A stretch of DNA of 60,000 bases, taken from the NCBI RefSeq assembly GCF_029227915.1, contig NC_079883.1:25298001-25358000 (forward strand). Reading direction: 5' to 3'. The translations under genes were made by a program, and so were the position numbers. The notes beneath the pieces were generated by a model, which did not search any database, was not told the origin of the DNA, and saw only the letters and a list, made by a program, of their open reading frames with translations. Of the stretch, positions 25,332 through 43,249 are shown piece by piece; position 1 is the first letter of the stretch, and each line of letters opens with the position of its first letter. Source of the DNA: Hydractinia symbiolongicarpus. Lineage: Eukaryota; Cnidaria; Hydrozoa; Anthoathecata; Hydractiniidae.

Positions 25332-28323
25332 TTTTAACTAATCAACAACTCAGGGATAACTAAGGTTTCTTTATGGGTAACCATTACCCTAAAAAAGATT
25401 TTTTGATTGGGAAGTCACATACGTGGTACAATTTCGCCATATGATATAATTTCACCTTTAGCCAGCTAGCTAGCATTTCCAATCCCAAAGTCCAAAATCT
25501 TGACATTGCCCCAGAAGTATATTATTTTACTTGTGAGGCTTTTAAACTCTCTTTTAATGATTTACACCTCTTCAATTTTTGAATAAGTGGTGCAAATTTG
25601 CATGGACTGCTGCTCCATACCCTACCCACCAATGATTTCTTGATTTTTATTTTCCTGGTGAGCAGTATGACAATTTACCCCAATCAGGTAAGTGTTGCTC
25701 AATCTATTAAAATTACCTAATCAGTTAAGTCACGACTTATGTTACTGCAGTCCTGCTTCAACTTACTATACATTATAAATAACATCGTCCAGTTGCAAAT
25801 TCCTTTCATATCAGAAAATATGGACCAATAACATTTCCTTTTTTTTTCATTTCCACATGTTTTGAAGTTTTGTATGTTTGTGAAAGTTTGTCACCAATTG
25901 TGGTTAAATTAAATCATTGCAAAAAATGCTAAAATTTAATTAATTAAATGCTGTTTTTTCTGTGTTGAACTTTGATATTTATTTAGGCATTTAATGATAA
26001 TGTTTTTATTGCAAATTATATTAGAGTTTTTACTTATTATAATTGTACTACTTTTCTGCAGTAAAAAAAAAAATCTTTAAACTAAGGGTATAGCTAAAAC
26101 ATAAAACCTTACATTCCGTGCACAAAAGGAAAAATTAAGCCAATTTAAAAGACTACAGTAAGAACAAGGCGTTATGTAAAGTGAGAACGCACAAAGAATG
26201 AGTAGTGAGTTTGCTGACATGTTTTAATAAGTTCAAAAATTACATAACAAAATTCTGTTAATTGTAAGTTACGAAACTACCAAGTGTTATTTGTGGACAC
26301 TTGCAGTTTTTAATAATATTCCATGAATGCTTTTGAAAGCTCTTATCATAGAAGTGTAGCGCAGTTGAGAATCAAAATGCCCGGTGATAAGGTTTGCATA
26401 CAAGTTTAAAACTGTGTACCTCACATTTTTGTATCTAAACATTCTTACAAAGAAACATGCAGTGTTTAATGTTTGCGCTGCATATTTGAAAAATGTCAAG
26501 AGAAAAAAAACAACTTACAGTAACCTTTTTTTAGCTGTCCAAACAGACAGCTGTACAAACTTGCGTAGTATGATACTATAAAGATCGCCGTAAAATTCTA
26601 TGTTATATGCCATCTTGTTGTTATTAACATTTCTCTTTATTAATGATGTCATTTCTTTCAGCACAATTTTACAAGCGAGTAGCACTGGAACTATATTTGG
26701 CACTATATGGAACTATATATGTTTAAGTTTAAAGAGAAATTGTTGAAACAGGATATTTTTCTTAAAAGATAGTGTTAAATGTTATAACAGAAAAAATAAT
26801 GGATAAATAGTCTAAAAGTAACTTCTAGTATCTAATATTATATATATATGTGATTTTTTCGTATTTTAAAAGAGTTACACTCACCTCAATCAGGTAGTAA
26901 TTTCTGTCTCTTATTATATGGTGGGATGCATTGAAGTAGTGTTCTTCAAATTGCCTTACACTTGCTTTGACACTTCTTTTCTATTGATTTTTAATCGGTA
27001 TATTTTGTTATGTTTTTTTGTGGCTGTGTAACTTAGCAGACCTCCTTTCCACTAATAGTATTGCTAACCCCTGGGAATGGAGTTCCATGTAGGACATGGA
27101 CTTATTTCTACCGTTCTCATTTGAGTAATATATCCAACCCAGAATGGCAGGTTTGGTAAATTATACAACCTATTTCTTTAAATAAATATTTTTTGATTTG
27201 ACACAAATTTATGCACACACCTGTTGATAATATATTGAATTTTTGGTTTTATTGCTCAGCTATGTAAGAATATTATGATAAACAATTTTTTTTAAAAAGA
27301 AAAAATTATTCCTACAGAGATCAACTTTGTTGGAAGGTATATATTAATTGTTTTAGCTATGAAGTCATTAACTTGAGTGGATGTTTTATGCTCAATAAAT
27401 CCAAGATAATAGAGTAACATGGCAAAAAAAACGAGCTAGTTTGAATTTTTTAACAAAAAAAAAGGTCGAAGCAATGGTCAAGAAAAAAAATATTTAAAAA
27501 ACAATATCTGAAGTTATTGAACTTTTAACAAAAAGTGGATATGTCATTTGGAATTTCCCATGAAAATCTTTCAATCAACAAAAGAAGAACCTTGGTGACA
27601 TGGCGATGCAATGTTTCTACAAAAATTTCACTGAAGAAAAAAAAATCATTGTACTCTCCCTTTGCAATTTATTCTCTAAAACTATTCTGTATTGTTTATA
27701 ATTTAAAAATTTGATCCCCCTTATATATTTATCTCCCACCTAGATTTGTGTGCTATGCTTCTTCCATAACCATTACTATCATATTGATATAGTTTTATGT
27801 TTGGTTGAGCAAGTACTAAATAAATTCGAGATGCTAACTAGTAAATAACATTTTTTGATAGAAAAAAATAGTTTTTCTTGATTTGGAATGGATAAGCTAT
27901 TATAAGCATCATTTATTGAGATTTTTGTCATGACCTTTTTTATTGAGCTTTACTTTTTCCAACAAATTAGGTTTTCTTCAAGCCTAATTTAGAAAATGGC
28001 AAATATATTTCCGATTTTCTTGTGTGGCATAAATCATCATCATTCTCGACTGGGTAATGCTATGAATACTTAGCTTGCTTCTTTAAAGCTCACCTAAAAA
28101 TATTTCTGTTTTTCAAATTGGTGTTAAACATTGACATAACTATTATTATCATTCCTACAGGGTCAAGATCTTTCTGCTTTTAAATCAATAGCTCTGTTTG
28201 GAAACAAACTTTTAGGTCCCAACACATCTAAAGGTTTTTAATTACTTTCAAGATGGACTAGTTTTTAAAATATTTAATGTATGATTTCTTTGCATTTTAG
28301 AATTTCAATATTTAATATTTTAG
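25332..28323. other. Upstream region of PSMC1, gene-free
   Basis: Very AT-rich. No coding exon is firmly seen. The Met-only first exon of PSMC1 may be here; ATG followed by a GT occurs near 26919 (GTGGGA) and 27475 (GTCAAG), but neither donor is good. Confidence 0.35.
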
Positions 28324-33596
<5,273 letters not shown>

Positions 33597-33870
33597 AGAT
33601 TAAAATTACTATTGAGTAGAAATCGATGAATATTGTCTACAACAACATGTGTCAATATTAACTATGATGTCCTGTTTGGAAGATATTTTAAATATTTTTT
33701 AAGAATATCGTATATTCAAATCCACTAGATGTATTGCTATTCTCACGTGCTTTTATCTCTCTCTCTCACTCTTTGCTGGGTTCAAAATAACTGTGCCTTA
33801 CAACTTGACTATGAAATAATCCGTGAATGTACGTCTCGTTTTAGTTTATTATGGGTGGTTCATTTATTCT
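33597..33870. other. 3' flank of PSMC1
   Basis: Presumed 3' untranslated region. No canonical AATAAA is seen before the Helitron pair; the first lies inside it (33994) and another at 34241. Confidence 0.35.
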
Positions 33871-33989
33871 TCTCTTTAATAATAGCCGCATTCCGTCTAT
33901 CTGTCTGTCCTTGTCCTGTTACGGAAACGCGTAATGCGTTATATGAAGGACAGGCGACCCCGTCGATTTTTCCACGGGTTAACGACTAG
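33871..33989 (+). mobile_element. Short Helitron-like element, third locus, copy 1
   Basis: Starts near TCTCTTTAATAATAGCCG, contains a TCTGTCTGTCC run, and ends with an imperfect CCCGTCGA/TCCACGGG hairpin, then GTTAACGACTAG. It is related to the pair at 1342-1633. The left boundary is uncertain by a few bases. Confidence 0.55.
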
Positions 33990-34079
33990 TCTCAATAAAA
34001 GCCGTATTTTGTCCGTCTTTTCGGGAGAAAAGCGAGGTGCAAGCGACCCTGTGGATATTTCCACAGGGTTACCGATCAG
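33990..34079 (+). mobile_element. Short Helitron-like element, third locus, copy 2
   Basis: Starts TCTCAATAAAAGCCG exactly after the CTAG of copy 1. It ends with a perfect nine-pair hairpin CCCTGTGGA/TCCACAGGG and a TCAG T end. A 90-bp shortened relative. Confidence 0.52.
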
Positions 34080-35150
34080 TATTTATATATTGTTGCTCTT
34101 TTTGAGAAGCATGCTGACGTTACTAACAGGATCAGGTGTAAATTTAATTCAGCGATGTACAAAATTATTTGAAGGCGAGTTCTTTTAATTTAGTGTGACT
34201 TTAGTTTAGATTTCTTTAAAAGTTACAGCTACAATTAGAAAATAAAAATTAAAATTTTATTGGGCGATAAAACAAAAACACTTGACCCCATTTTGAAAAG
34301 GGGATTTTGAGATTCGTTTTTAGTGTGGTAGGTTTTTTTTGTTCTGTTTCAGGGTGATGGGTGAGATAGTTTAGTTCCTGTTTTCAAAGTGATGGTGTAT
34401 TTTGGGTCCCGTTTTCAGAGTGACGAGGTGTTTTAGTCTCGTTTTCGTGATAAAAAATATTTTATGAGAAAATAAGACAAGGTCAAAGGCTGTGATTATG
34501 AAATCTATTACATATGCAGAATCTAGCTCAAATAAAAGAAGTGATTTGACATCCAAAAATTCAATCTCGACGTCAATACTTTCTCCAATATTTTTTACGG
34601 ATTTTTTCATCGTTTTGATCTATATTTCCCTTATTTGGGTTCGTTATGCCAAAAGTAATATTTAGACCTAACCTATTCAATTACGTTTTTATTACTATTA
34701 AAACTAAACCGAACTAAAAACAGCTTGTCATTGATGAAAAGTCAAGATAAAACAGTTTGTAAATTACAGAGGTAAATTGGCCATTACGTCTAAACTAAGA
34801 ACTCCTCAAAAGCTGCACCACAACGATGTTATTAGCCTGAAAAAAAACGCCTAAAATATGCTCAACTACAGCCAAAGTTAGAGAAAACAAGAAGCCCTGG
34901 GGACTCTAAGAACTTCCGCTCGCTACCAAAATATTTGATGACAACCTGCTAATTCGTTGTGTTATCGTGCCAAACATTCGAAGAGGTTTGGTGCATGAAA
35001 CTCTGAAGATAAAGCACACAAGTGACATTATATCTTACAGCAAACGCAAACAAAACGAAACGTGTCATAATAAACTCACATTTTAAAAGAAATTGCTAAC
35101 AAAAAATACAGCCTATCATATTTATGGTTGAAAGTCTTGCGATTGAAACG
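34080..35150. other. Gene-free stretch
   Basis: No supported gene. Phrases such as CGTTTTCAGAGTGAYG recur near 34350-34440, a weak repeat. Confidence 0.35.
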
Positions 35151-35164
35151 TTTATGGTCTTAAA

Positions 35165-35560
35165 CGGCATTTAGTTGACAAAAAATCAAAATTTTGATGT
35201 GACCATCATGTTCGGCATACTTTATTTGTTAACTGTGTCAAATTTGGCCGAAAATAAAGTGGTTTTAATTTTTGGACCAATTTTGGCCTAAAATGACATT
35301 TACGTAACAAGAAATCAAAATTTTGATTTCACCATCATGTTCAGCATACTTTATTTGTTAACTGTGCCAAATTTTGTTAAAAATAAAGTAGTTTTAATTT
35401 TTAGACTAATTTTGGCCTAAAATGACATTTAGGTAACAAGAAATCAAAATTTTAATGTCACCATCATGTTCAGCATACTTTTTTTGTTAACTGAGCCAAA
35501 TTTTGTAGAAAACAAATACCAATTTTGGCATGAAACGTCATTTAGATGACTTCCCAGTAC
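35165..35560 (+). repeat. Tandem repeat, 129-bp unit, about three copies
   Basis: ACCATCATGTTC recurs exactly 129 bp apart (35203, 35332, 35461), within units containing AAATCAAAATTTTGATG, TACTTTATTTGTTAACTG and GGCCTAAAATGACATTTA. The third copy is more diverged. A decayed relative may exist near 37470-37620. Confidence 0.7.
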
Positions 35561-35839
35561 TTAGGGTACGAAGTTTAAATCTGTGACGTTGCAATTGACC
35601 ATTTGAGACAGGGTTAGTTAGTTAGTCAGTTATATCAATACTATCCTCCTCTCGGAGGAACGTGAAATCCCAGGGTTGATTTTTTCTCAAAAAATGCTCC
35701 GAAAGAAAAAAACGACGGTTTTAAAGAATTTCCTACGCCTTCGGGCGCGGAAATTCAATGATGCTAAAGTTAAAACAACAAACAGCATAGTGGATACAGA
35801 GCTCCATAGCGACTTGTGAATATTATGTCCAACACTAAT

Positions 35840-36790
35840 CGCAAAATTACATCATTCATGAATCTATTTTTGGCAAGAATAGAAGAAAATGGATTTTAGT
35901 GCCTCAGAGGTACGTCACCATCTAATGATGATTCGTTTTTGTTCACAACTTTGTTCTAAATCGCCATCAGCCCATGAAGAAATAAGAAATACCAATACAC
36001 TGACATTACCTGGCACTAGATCTTTAAGAAATATTATAAAACCAGAAACAGGATTAAGAACACAGGTCATGTAGGATTTAAAGCATATAACTGGCAGTTT
36101 AATTGGTGTCCAAAAATATATTGATATATATTTGATGAAATGAGAATTAAGTCAAATTCACTATTTGATAAGCACACTGGAAATTTGATTGTTTTTTTGG
36201 ACCTAGGTGATCCCAACATCAACTATTCTAAAACATAGATATGGAAAAATATACACTTGCAACTCATGCATATTTTTCTTACGTGGTTTAGCGACAAATC
36301 TAAAATATTCTTATGCTTATTATGATACTGGTAGTGTAACTGCTGCTCAATTAAATGCCAATATTTTGGGGAGGAATGGGTTAGAGATCCTGTGTAATGT
36401 TTGTGTAATTGGAGCAAAATGCACAAGGATCTTGATGGCAGACAAAAATGTAACATCCAGAACAATAAATCAATTTGCAGAATGGCGTTATATTTACTTT
36501 TTTTTAAATGCTTCTTATCTAATTATCTAATTAAAACCACAAGGAACTGTCTTGCTAACTCTGGCTCATGAAAATGCACAAGGTACATGGGGAATTCAAA
36601 TAAATATTTGCTTTAGAAACATAAAACACAAATGTACCATGAAGATTTCATTAGTGGACTAAAACACTCACAAAGATTACTGACCAACAACTGATTATTA
36701 CTGATAAATCTTAACTCATATTCTGTCATGACAGTAAAATTTGCAGTACAAGTGATCATTCTCGACCCCAAAGCTTTATAAGAATGAAAT
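35840..36790 (+). pseudogene. P-element/THAP9-like transposase relic
   Basis: Broken frames match, from memory, the P-element-type transposase family of cnidarians. Evidence: MIRFCSQLCSKSPSAHEEIR with a downstream LTLPGTRSLRN (from 35889); IFDEMRIKSNSLFDKHTGN and FLDLGD in another frame at about 36130-36205, where FDEM carries a catalytic Asp of the RNase H-like fold; FLRGLATNLKYSYAYYD with VTAAQLNANILG and LEILCNVCV (36270-36410). Stops and frameshifts separate the pieces. No THAP zinc finger and no terminal repeats were found. Certainly inactive. Confidence 0.65.
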
Positions 36791-37096
36791 AAACCTCGAA
36801 AGCAGTTACTTCACTTTTTAGGTTTTAATTTCACAGAGCTCTGGGGACGAGAATGCTTAGTCCAAAATACTTATGCATATGGTCCAACAGATGCTTCCGA
36901 GACAGCCAAATTTTGATGCTTTTTTTTGATTGAGGGTACCACAGAAAAAGACATCCCTTCTTAAATCCATATAAAATTGAAAATTAAGAAAGATTTACTT
37001 GAAGCGACCAGGTAATTACACTCTTAATACAAGAGGAAGAATATTTTTGTCCTGTCAAACTTATTGAAATCTTATTGCCGATGTCGTCGGTTTTTC

Positions 37097-37279
37097 TGTT
37101 GTTGTCATTGTCGCCGCCGCATATGTTGTTGTTGTTGTTGTTGCTGTTATCGTTGTTATTATTGTTGTTATTAATGTTGTTGTTGTTGTTGTTGTTGTTG
37201 TCGTTATTGTTGTTGCTGTTGTTGTTGTTATTGTTGTTGTTGCTGTTGTCGTGGTTATTGTTGTTGTTGTCGTTATTGC

Positions 37280-37318
<39 letters not shown>

Positions 37319-37325
37319 CGTTGTC
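37097..37325. repeat. (GTT)n microsatellite
   Basis: About 230 bp of GTTGTT with GTC, GCT and ATT variants. Open frames of poly-Thr or poly-Leu across it are artefacts. Confidence 0.95.
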
Positions 37326-37339
37326 TTTGCAGCTGTGAT

Positions 37340-39179
37340 TGTCATAGCTGGTAGTTAATAATGAATAATTGCCATTTTGGCAACAATGAGATAAAGCGTG
37401 GAAATTGATAAGGAAACCCTAAATTAACTTTAGCTTTAAGAATTAAAGCCTAAATATATATAAGTTTAAATTTTGGACCAATTTTTGCTTGGGATCAGCA
37501 TTTTTGTAGTAGTTATATTCCTTTGTGCCAATTTTTCTTAAAGGTGTTCTTGTTTTTGATCAGTTTAGGCTTAAAATATAACTAAGTGAAAAAATTAATA
37601 TTTTAATCACCATCAACATCGAAATTGTCCAAGGTATACAAGTTACAAGAAAGCGACACTTGTGTAAACGAGGCATATAGATCGAAGCATGGAAACAGAA
37701 CAAAACAATGATCTTATCATGACCACAGGAGACTGTTGTAATAAACCACTTCCCTTCGGGCGTGATTTTAAATTGGCTTTACTTCAGATTTACCAATGTT
37801 TTTACAAAATTGGAACTCTATTGCTGAAACGTAATCACAATAATGTAGACGAAGAGTCATGACTTGTTTTTTGTTTTGTTATGGTACCATCTTTGCAACT
37901 GTTGCTAGTGACAATCAACAACCAATCATAACAAGTGACGTTCGAAAATTGCTGTAATTATTTTAACATATTATGTCTAGCTCCCTTAATCATAACAATA
38001 GGAAGATTGTCAGTCTTTAACCACGTCACCTACACCGCCCGAAGTATGTGTCTTGTTTTTTTATTATCCACTGTTATACGCTTAGTCATAAATGCTAACC
38101 CTTGACCTTATCTTTCCCTTAAACTCTCTGGAAACTTACTATAAACTAAAAAAATCAAGAACATATTATTCGTCACGAAGCAAATTAAGCGAATTCGCCG
38201 AACAAATGTATCTGAACATGAACAGTTTTGTTTGTTTTGATTTTGCTTCAAAAATTTCGCTGCGCCGTAAAGTAGTAACAGTTTCTACTTCTTAGCGGCG
38301 AAATATTTCGCTTTAAACCGTTAATAAATCACAGAACGCAATCTTTAGTGTTATACTGGAAAGAATTCAAAATAACTGTCTTGTTTTTAATACCCATATT
38401 TCGCAGCTAATTCGCCGACGAATTCGTTATTCGAAATTCACTTCGCGAAAATCCTCCTTAATATAAGTTATATACGTAGTTTATAAACAACACAAAACTT
38501 TGGCTTAGGCTCAATCAATGTTCGATGTGGTTTCTCTCTTCAAACCTTCTTGGGAAGTTTAAATCCACGTGCTTGAGTTTCATTGATGCGCAAATCAAAG
38601 TTAAACTTTAATTTTAGTCGCGGTTTTCGTTTGGGACACCATGTCTATGTTCTTTTTGTTTCCTTTATACATCCCAGGCTCTACTGATGCTTACAAGTCC
38701 TTTTGTTGGTTATAAAATGTTGCCTCTCAAAAAACCTACCGCGTATTGGAATGCACGGTTATCAAAATTTTAGAATGCTCCACTTGAAAGGTGAAATTAA
38801 CTAACGTTTAAAACAGCTGAGTGAGGTTTCATTTAGAAAGTTATTTTAGCCGACAAATTTTAAAGAAAGCTTTTTCCATAGCAAAAAACAAGAGAAAAAA
38901 ATTGTTTTCTCCATATATACAAATGTAGATGCAACTACTATTTTTTATGTCGGTTCAGGATTCGTTGAGAATTCACCTTCTTCTGTATTTTTTTAATACA
39001 TCTATAAGGCCCTTTATATAATTTTTATTTAACTTGATAAAAACTCTGTTCTGTAACGCTCTTTTTTGCGGCCAAATTGGTGCGAAATAGAAGGGCAGGC
39101 GCAAATGAATGTTTCGTTACATGTTTTCACAGAAGATAACAGAAGGTAAAACGCCCATGACATTTCGTTGAACCATGAT
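37340..39179. other. Gene-free stretch with TTCGC-rich repeat
   Basis: Around 38160-38460 the words AGCGAATTCGCCG, TTTCGCTGCGCC and CGACGAATTCG recur in both orientations and look like a decayed transposon. Nothing else is recognised. Confidence 0.35.
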
Positions 39180-39182
39180 TTA

Positions 39183-39686
39183 GGGCCCGTTCATATGGAA
39201 GCGGGCTTGCTCAGGTGGCCGGACTGGCTCGGCTAGGCGGGATCTCGCTACTATCAAGAAACACATACAATAATAAAATTGTGTTCATATGATAACCGAC
39301 AACCTTGCCGAGTTCTCGCTTATTTTTGCCGAGATCTTGGCTAGGCGGGATGCAAATTTTCCGTAAAAACGGGCCAGCCCGGCCAGGCGGGCTGACTCAC
39401 TTAAATATATAAAAACACACCAGAAGATAAACATTATCATCAAATTTTATTGTTATGTATTTATCGTTGTTTTGACAAAATAATCATTATTTGTAGCTTT
39501 TTCATACAAATACAATTTCTAAAGAATTCCTTGTAATTTAAATTTCCTTTAGAACGACATATAAAATATATGAACAAACTTTCGTGACTATTTTCAGCCC
39601 GCCCAACCGGGCCAGCTCGCCTCATATAAACGTAACAAAATATCAGCCCGCCTAACCGAGTCAGCTCGCTTCATATGAACAGCCCC
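39183..39686. mobile_element. Inverted-repeat element with TTA duplication (Harbinger-like)
   Basis: Left end GGGCCCGTTCATATGGAAGC, right end in complement GGGGCTGTTCATATGAAGC. TTA at 39180-39182 and 39687-39689. The interior has repeated GC-rich AGCCCGCC and GGCTAGGCGGG units. A 3-bp TWA duplication is typical of PIF/Harbinger, so this is a tentative class. It is non-coding and about 504 bp. Confidence 0.6.
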
Positions 39687-39689
39687 TTA

Positions 39690-40165
39690 GAGAACACAGA
39701 GGCTACATACAGAGAGGATCAAGAAGCTTCTGAATTACCCAAGAGGAGTAAAGTGCTAAATTTGGGTCCAGTTATTTTGTATAGCCTTGACGATGAAGGA
39801 GAATAACATGACCATAAAATTTTCTTTCTGATTCAAACTTGTCGGATATTTGACATGTTATCAGCCACTACATGGTAACCAACCACATCAATCTTGAAGA
39901 AAAAAGAAAAGATCATGACTTAAAAAAACAGCGAAACTTTAAAAAAAACAAGCACAACATAAGAATGACTCAGAGGGAGGTAATTGATTAAAGAAGAGAC
40001 AAATTAATGACATCTTGGTGATAATTAAGACTCTCGGCAACGGATATGGTATGACCGCTAAATAGATGTATATTTTTCATCATCTCAAAAAAGAGTAGTT
40101 GTCCACACTTGTGTGTTAAAATGTACCGACTTGTGGTTACATCCACGTTGCTTTTAACATGTACC
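39690..40165. other. Gene-free stretch
   Basis: No coding sequence or clear repeat recognised. Confidence 0.35.
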
Positions 40166-40701
40166 TCTATATATTAATGCGCCTTGTGTGCGTGTAAGCA
40201 CGGAGGCCAGGAATAATGATAAAGGGATTCCTTTTTACCGTATGATAGTTAGTTCTTAGAAAAGCGTGGTCGCACAGCAAAAAATGCAATATTTTACGTT
40301 AACGATGTTATTAAAGATGGTGAAGACATTGCATTGCACTAGTTCGATGCCAAATAACTTCGAAGCGACTCGAAAAAAGTGACTTAACTCACTTAGGGAT
40401 GTGAGAACTATCTGAGAATAAAATAATTGAATTCCCTAAAACCTTGGTTCAACCTATCGGGGAGTAAAAAAGGCTACTGACATCATCAATGAAACTTTCA
40501 ATATGTCTTTGTTGTCTGAAGCATTGGTCCTATATATTATCTTCATCAGCGTTTCAAACTCTACACAAAAAAGGCAACCATGAAACAAATTTATGAAAAG
40601 AAACTGTTTCGTACAATAACAGGACATTGATGACGCCTTCAGAATACTTTAAATAAAGTATCCTTCGAATTATGTTTCTAAGTGAATTTCTCCAAGGCTA
40701 G
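40166..40701 (+). mobile_element. Degenerate long Helitron-like element
   Basis: Begins TCTATATATTAATGCGCC and ends with AAGTGAATTTCTCCAAGG, then CTAG, matching the 3' ends of elements A and B without the full hairpin. The interior shares CATCAGCGTTTCAAACTCTA with their CATCGTTTCAAGATCTA-type segment. Single copy, diverged. Confidence 0.5.
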
Positions 40702-43085
40702 CACAAGGTAAATGTAGCTACTCTTCACTCACTACGAGTTGTTACAGTACTCTGCAATTTATTTGTACAGAAAATAGGATTTGGGAAATTTAGACGAATG
40801 ATTATAATAATAGCGGGCGTTTGAAAAAAGGGATGGAAAGAGGTAGTATACAGAGTACGAAGATAGAAAAAGGTCAACAATCGCACATTTAGTGTGCACG
40901 TACTAAATTAAAAGCCATACAAGAAGTTGAAATTGTTTGTTCTATTTTTAAATCCTTCAATAATGATCTCCTCCAAAGGTGTAAGATTTTTGTAGCATCG
41001 TTACACATTAAAGTTTTGAGTGGATTGCTGACATAAGGTATAACAAAGTGCAATCAAATTGAGGATTCGTTCGTCTCCAGGGCTCTTCTACGCCCTTGAT
41101 GTCCTATCAGACTATCATAGCTGTAAAAAGCCGTGAGGATGAGGCTAGACTTAGGCTACACATAATTCCTTTCCAATAAAAATTGCAGCTGGTTGTCGGA
41201 GAGTAAAAACATGCACGATGGAAATATCAGGATATCTCAGTCGTAATCTGCGGGGTTGTCACATGTTAAGGTGAGGAAATAAACGAAAAAAAATTGAGAA
41301 GTCTCTATGCTTGGTAATTAAAAAAGGGGTGATCATAAATTTTACGATTCTTACTTCATAGAAGTTCTTTACACACATCAAATTTTTATAGTGCTATATT
41401 CATTTCAACTAATTTTTATTACACCATTTATATTATAAGTGAAGATTTGAAATGTTTTTTTTTTTGTATAGCAAAAATATGATAAACGTGAGATAATCAT
41501 GGATGCCTATCAGCGGCTTTAAGATGGGCGAACACTGGTAACCATAGCTACAGCTGATAATCACTTTGCGGTCCCTCCCTTGTTTACGATCTCTCACATA
41601 ATAATGGCGATAAAACTAATAATTAGTTGCATTTTTATTATTCAAAAGACGGGTGTCAGCTGATAATTATTTTTTTATTTGTTTCTTATATTTGCGTACT
41701 TGTTTGTTTGTTTGCTTGTTTAATTTTTTGTTTCTACGGAAACCGAATAATTTCTTCCACATTATTCTCAATTACTGCAGCGTCGTATTTGACCTGTTTA
41801 TTTGTAAATTTCCATTCTTATATTTACCACAATGACTTGGCTATCTGTATTTTTTTTATATTACAACGTGCGGTTTTTTTGGTTTACCGGTAACAGCGCG
41901 CCATCAAATAGCCACCCAATGAAATTGACACAATTAAGGTCGAATTATAACAACTTTATTGATCAGCAAAAAATTTAAAGTCCTTTTCAAACAACAAAAA
42001 TTTAAAAGTTGATATGAAAGTGTATTTTGAAGTAAATGTTATTCGTGGGAGATTGAACGTTAACTTTGTTTTTATGTTGAAAAGTAGCTACATTGTTAAG
42101 TATATTTCTATATGTTCAGGTAAACGTTTTTTTTCTGTAAGAATTTGCTTTATAAGAATGTCAAGTCGGGATTGTAACAGTAGTTCAATAAAATATCAGT
42201 CAGAAATACCGGGAAAAGTAATGCTTAATGTTGCGACCAGTTATTAATTTAGAGTAATTATATATGATCAGTTTACCAGATCTTTATTATATGTTTGCTA
42301 ATGGTTGACACATACATAAAAGAACTTTCCAACAACAAAAATATCTCATGGAAATCTGAGTTCTAACACGCTTTGTAAACTCAATGTGGCCAAGCGTTGT
42401 TAGACTTTTCACGATCAAAACAGAAAACAACTCCAAGATAAAAGTATCCAGTCGCATATTAGGCTAGCTTTGAGAAAGTTAGGTTTGAATGTAAAGCCTA
42501 ACACAAATTACTACACTTTTTAATAAATATGAAATATTATACCTTACCGTTCGAGGGAGGCTCTTTATAAAGCTTTTTAACAGTGAACCACTGTTTAGCA
42601 GAAATACTTTTGCTGTTGTAAAGGGTAACTTTACTTATCAACTGGATATTATTCAGTTTTAGATTCTAAAAAATTATTACCAAGATCAATTGTCAACCCT
42701 TTCATCGCATCCTCAGTCAATGTTTTGGCATTTGTAAACAACTTAAAGTCTAATCCCCAACAACGTATCACCATTCAGGTTTCAGAACATATATTCTGGG
42801 ACTCGTTCAATGCAACACTTAGGAATGGTGAGTTAAATTCATCAACTTGTGAATTGCTTTTAACTCAGGATACAATGCCATGAAGAGAAGAAGTATGCGC
42901 ATTTGGTATTTCAAAGTTTAATTCTAAATACAATGTCATTGTTTTAAAACCATCATATCTTTCTCTCTGTTTCTAACAAGAACTGAAAAAAATATTTCGG
43001 TTTTTCATTAATTTTTCATCAACAATCTAAATTATTTTAATCCTTGTGACAAACCTAGCAATCTTTCTTACTGCAGACTGGATAA
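40702..43085. other. Gene-free AT-rich stretch
   Basis: Open frames near 41627-41893 and 42014-42247 show no known motif. No gene is called. Confidence 0.35.
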
Positions 43086-43094
43086 GGTAGAAGC

Positions 43095-43180
43095 CAACCT
43101 CGTCCTCAGGGGCTTTTGCCATTTTGGTCAGGAAGCGCTAGCGGCATTGTCCTAGGAAACAAACCCTTGGGACGAGGATG
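43095..43180. mobile_element. MITE, CAACCTCGTCC family (copy 3)
   Basis: Ends CAACCTCGTCCTCAGGGG and (complement) CATCCTCGTCCCAAGGG, 86 bp. Flanks GGTAGAAGC and GATAGAAGC agree at 8 of 9 positions, a 9-bp duplication. Confidence 0.7.
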
Positions 43181-43190
43181 GATAGAAGCA

Positions 43191-43244
43191 ATAACTAGCT
43201 GGTAACTAGCTGGTAACTAGCTGGTAACTAGCTGGTAACTAGCT
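43191..43244 (+). repeat. Tandem repeat, 11-bp unit GGTAACTAGCT
   Basis: Nearly five perfect copies start just after the target duplication of the MITE at 43095. The near-identity of the units points to recent expansion. Confidence 0.9.
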
Positions 43245-43249
43245 CCCTT

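Noticed and set aside
26917-27480. Candidate PSMC1 first exon at ATG|GTGGGA or ATG|GTCAAG
   Set aside because: Both donors deviate from the GTAAG-like sites used in the rest of the gene; no further support.
37061-37345. Poly-Thr and poly-Leu open frames
   Set aside because: Translation of a (GTT)n microsatellite.
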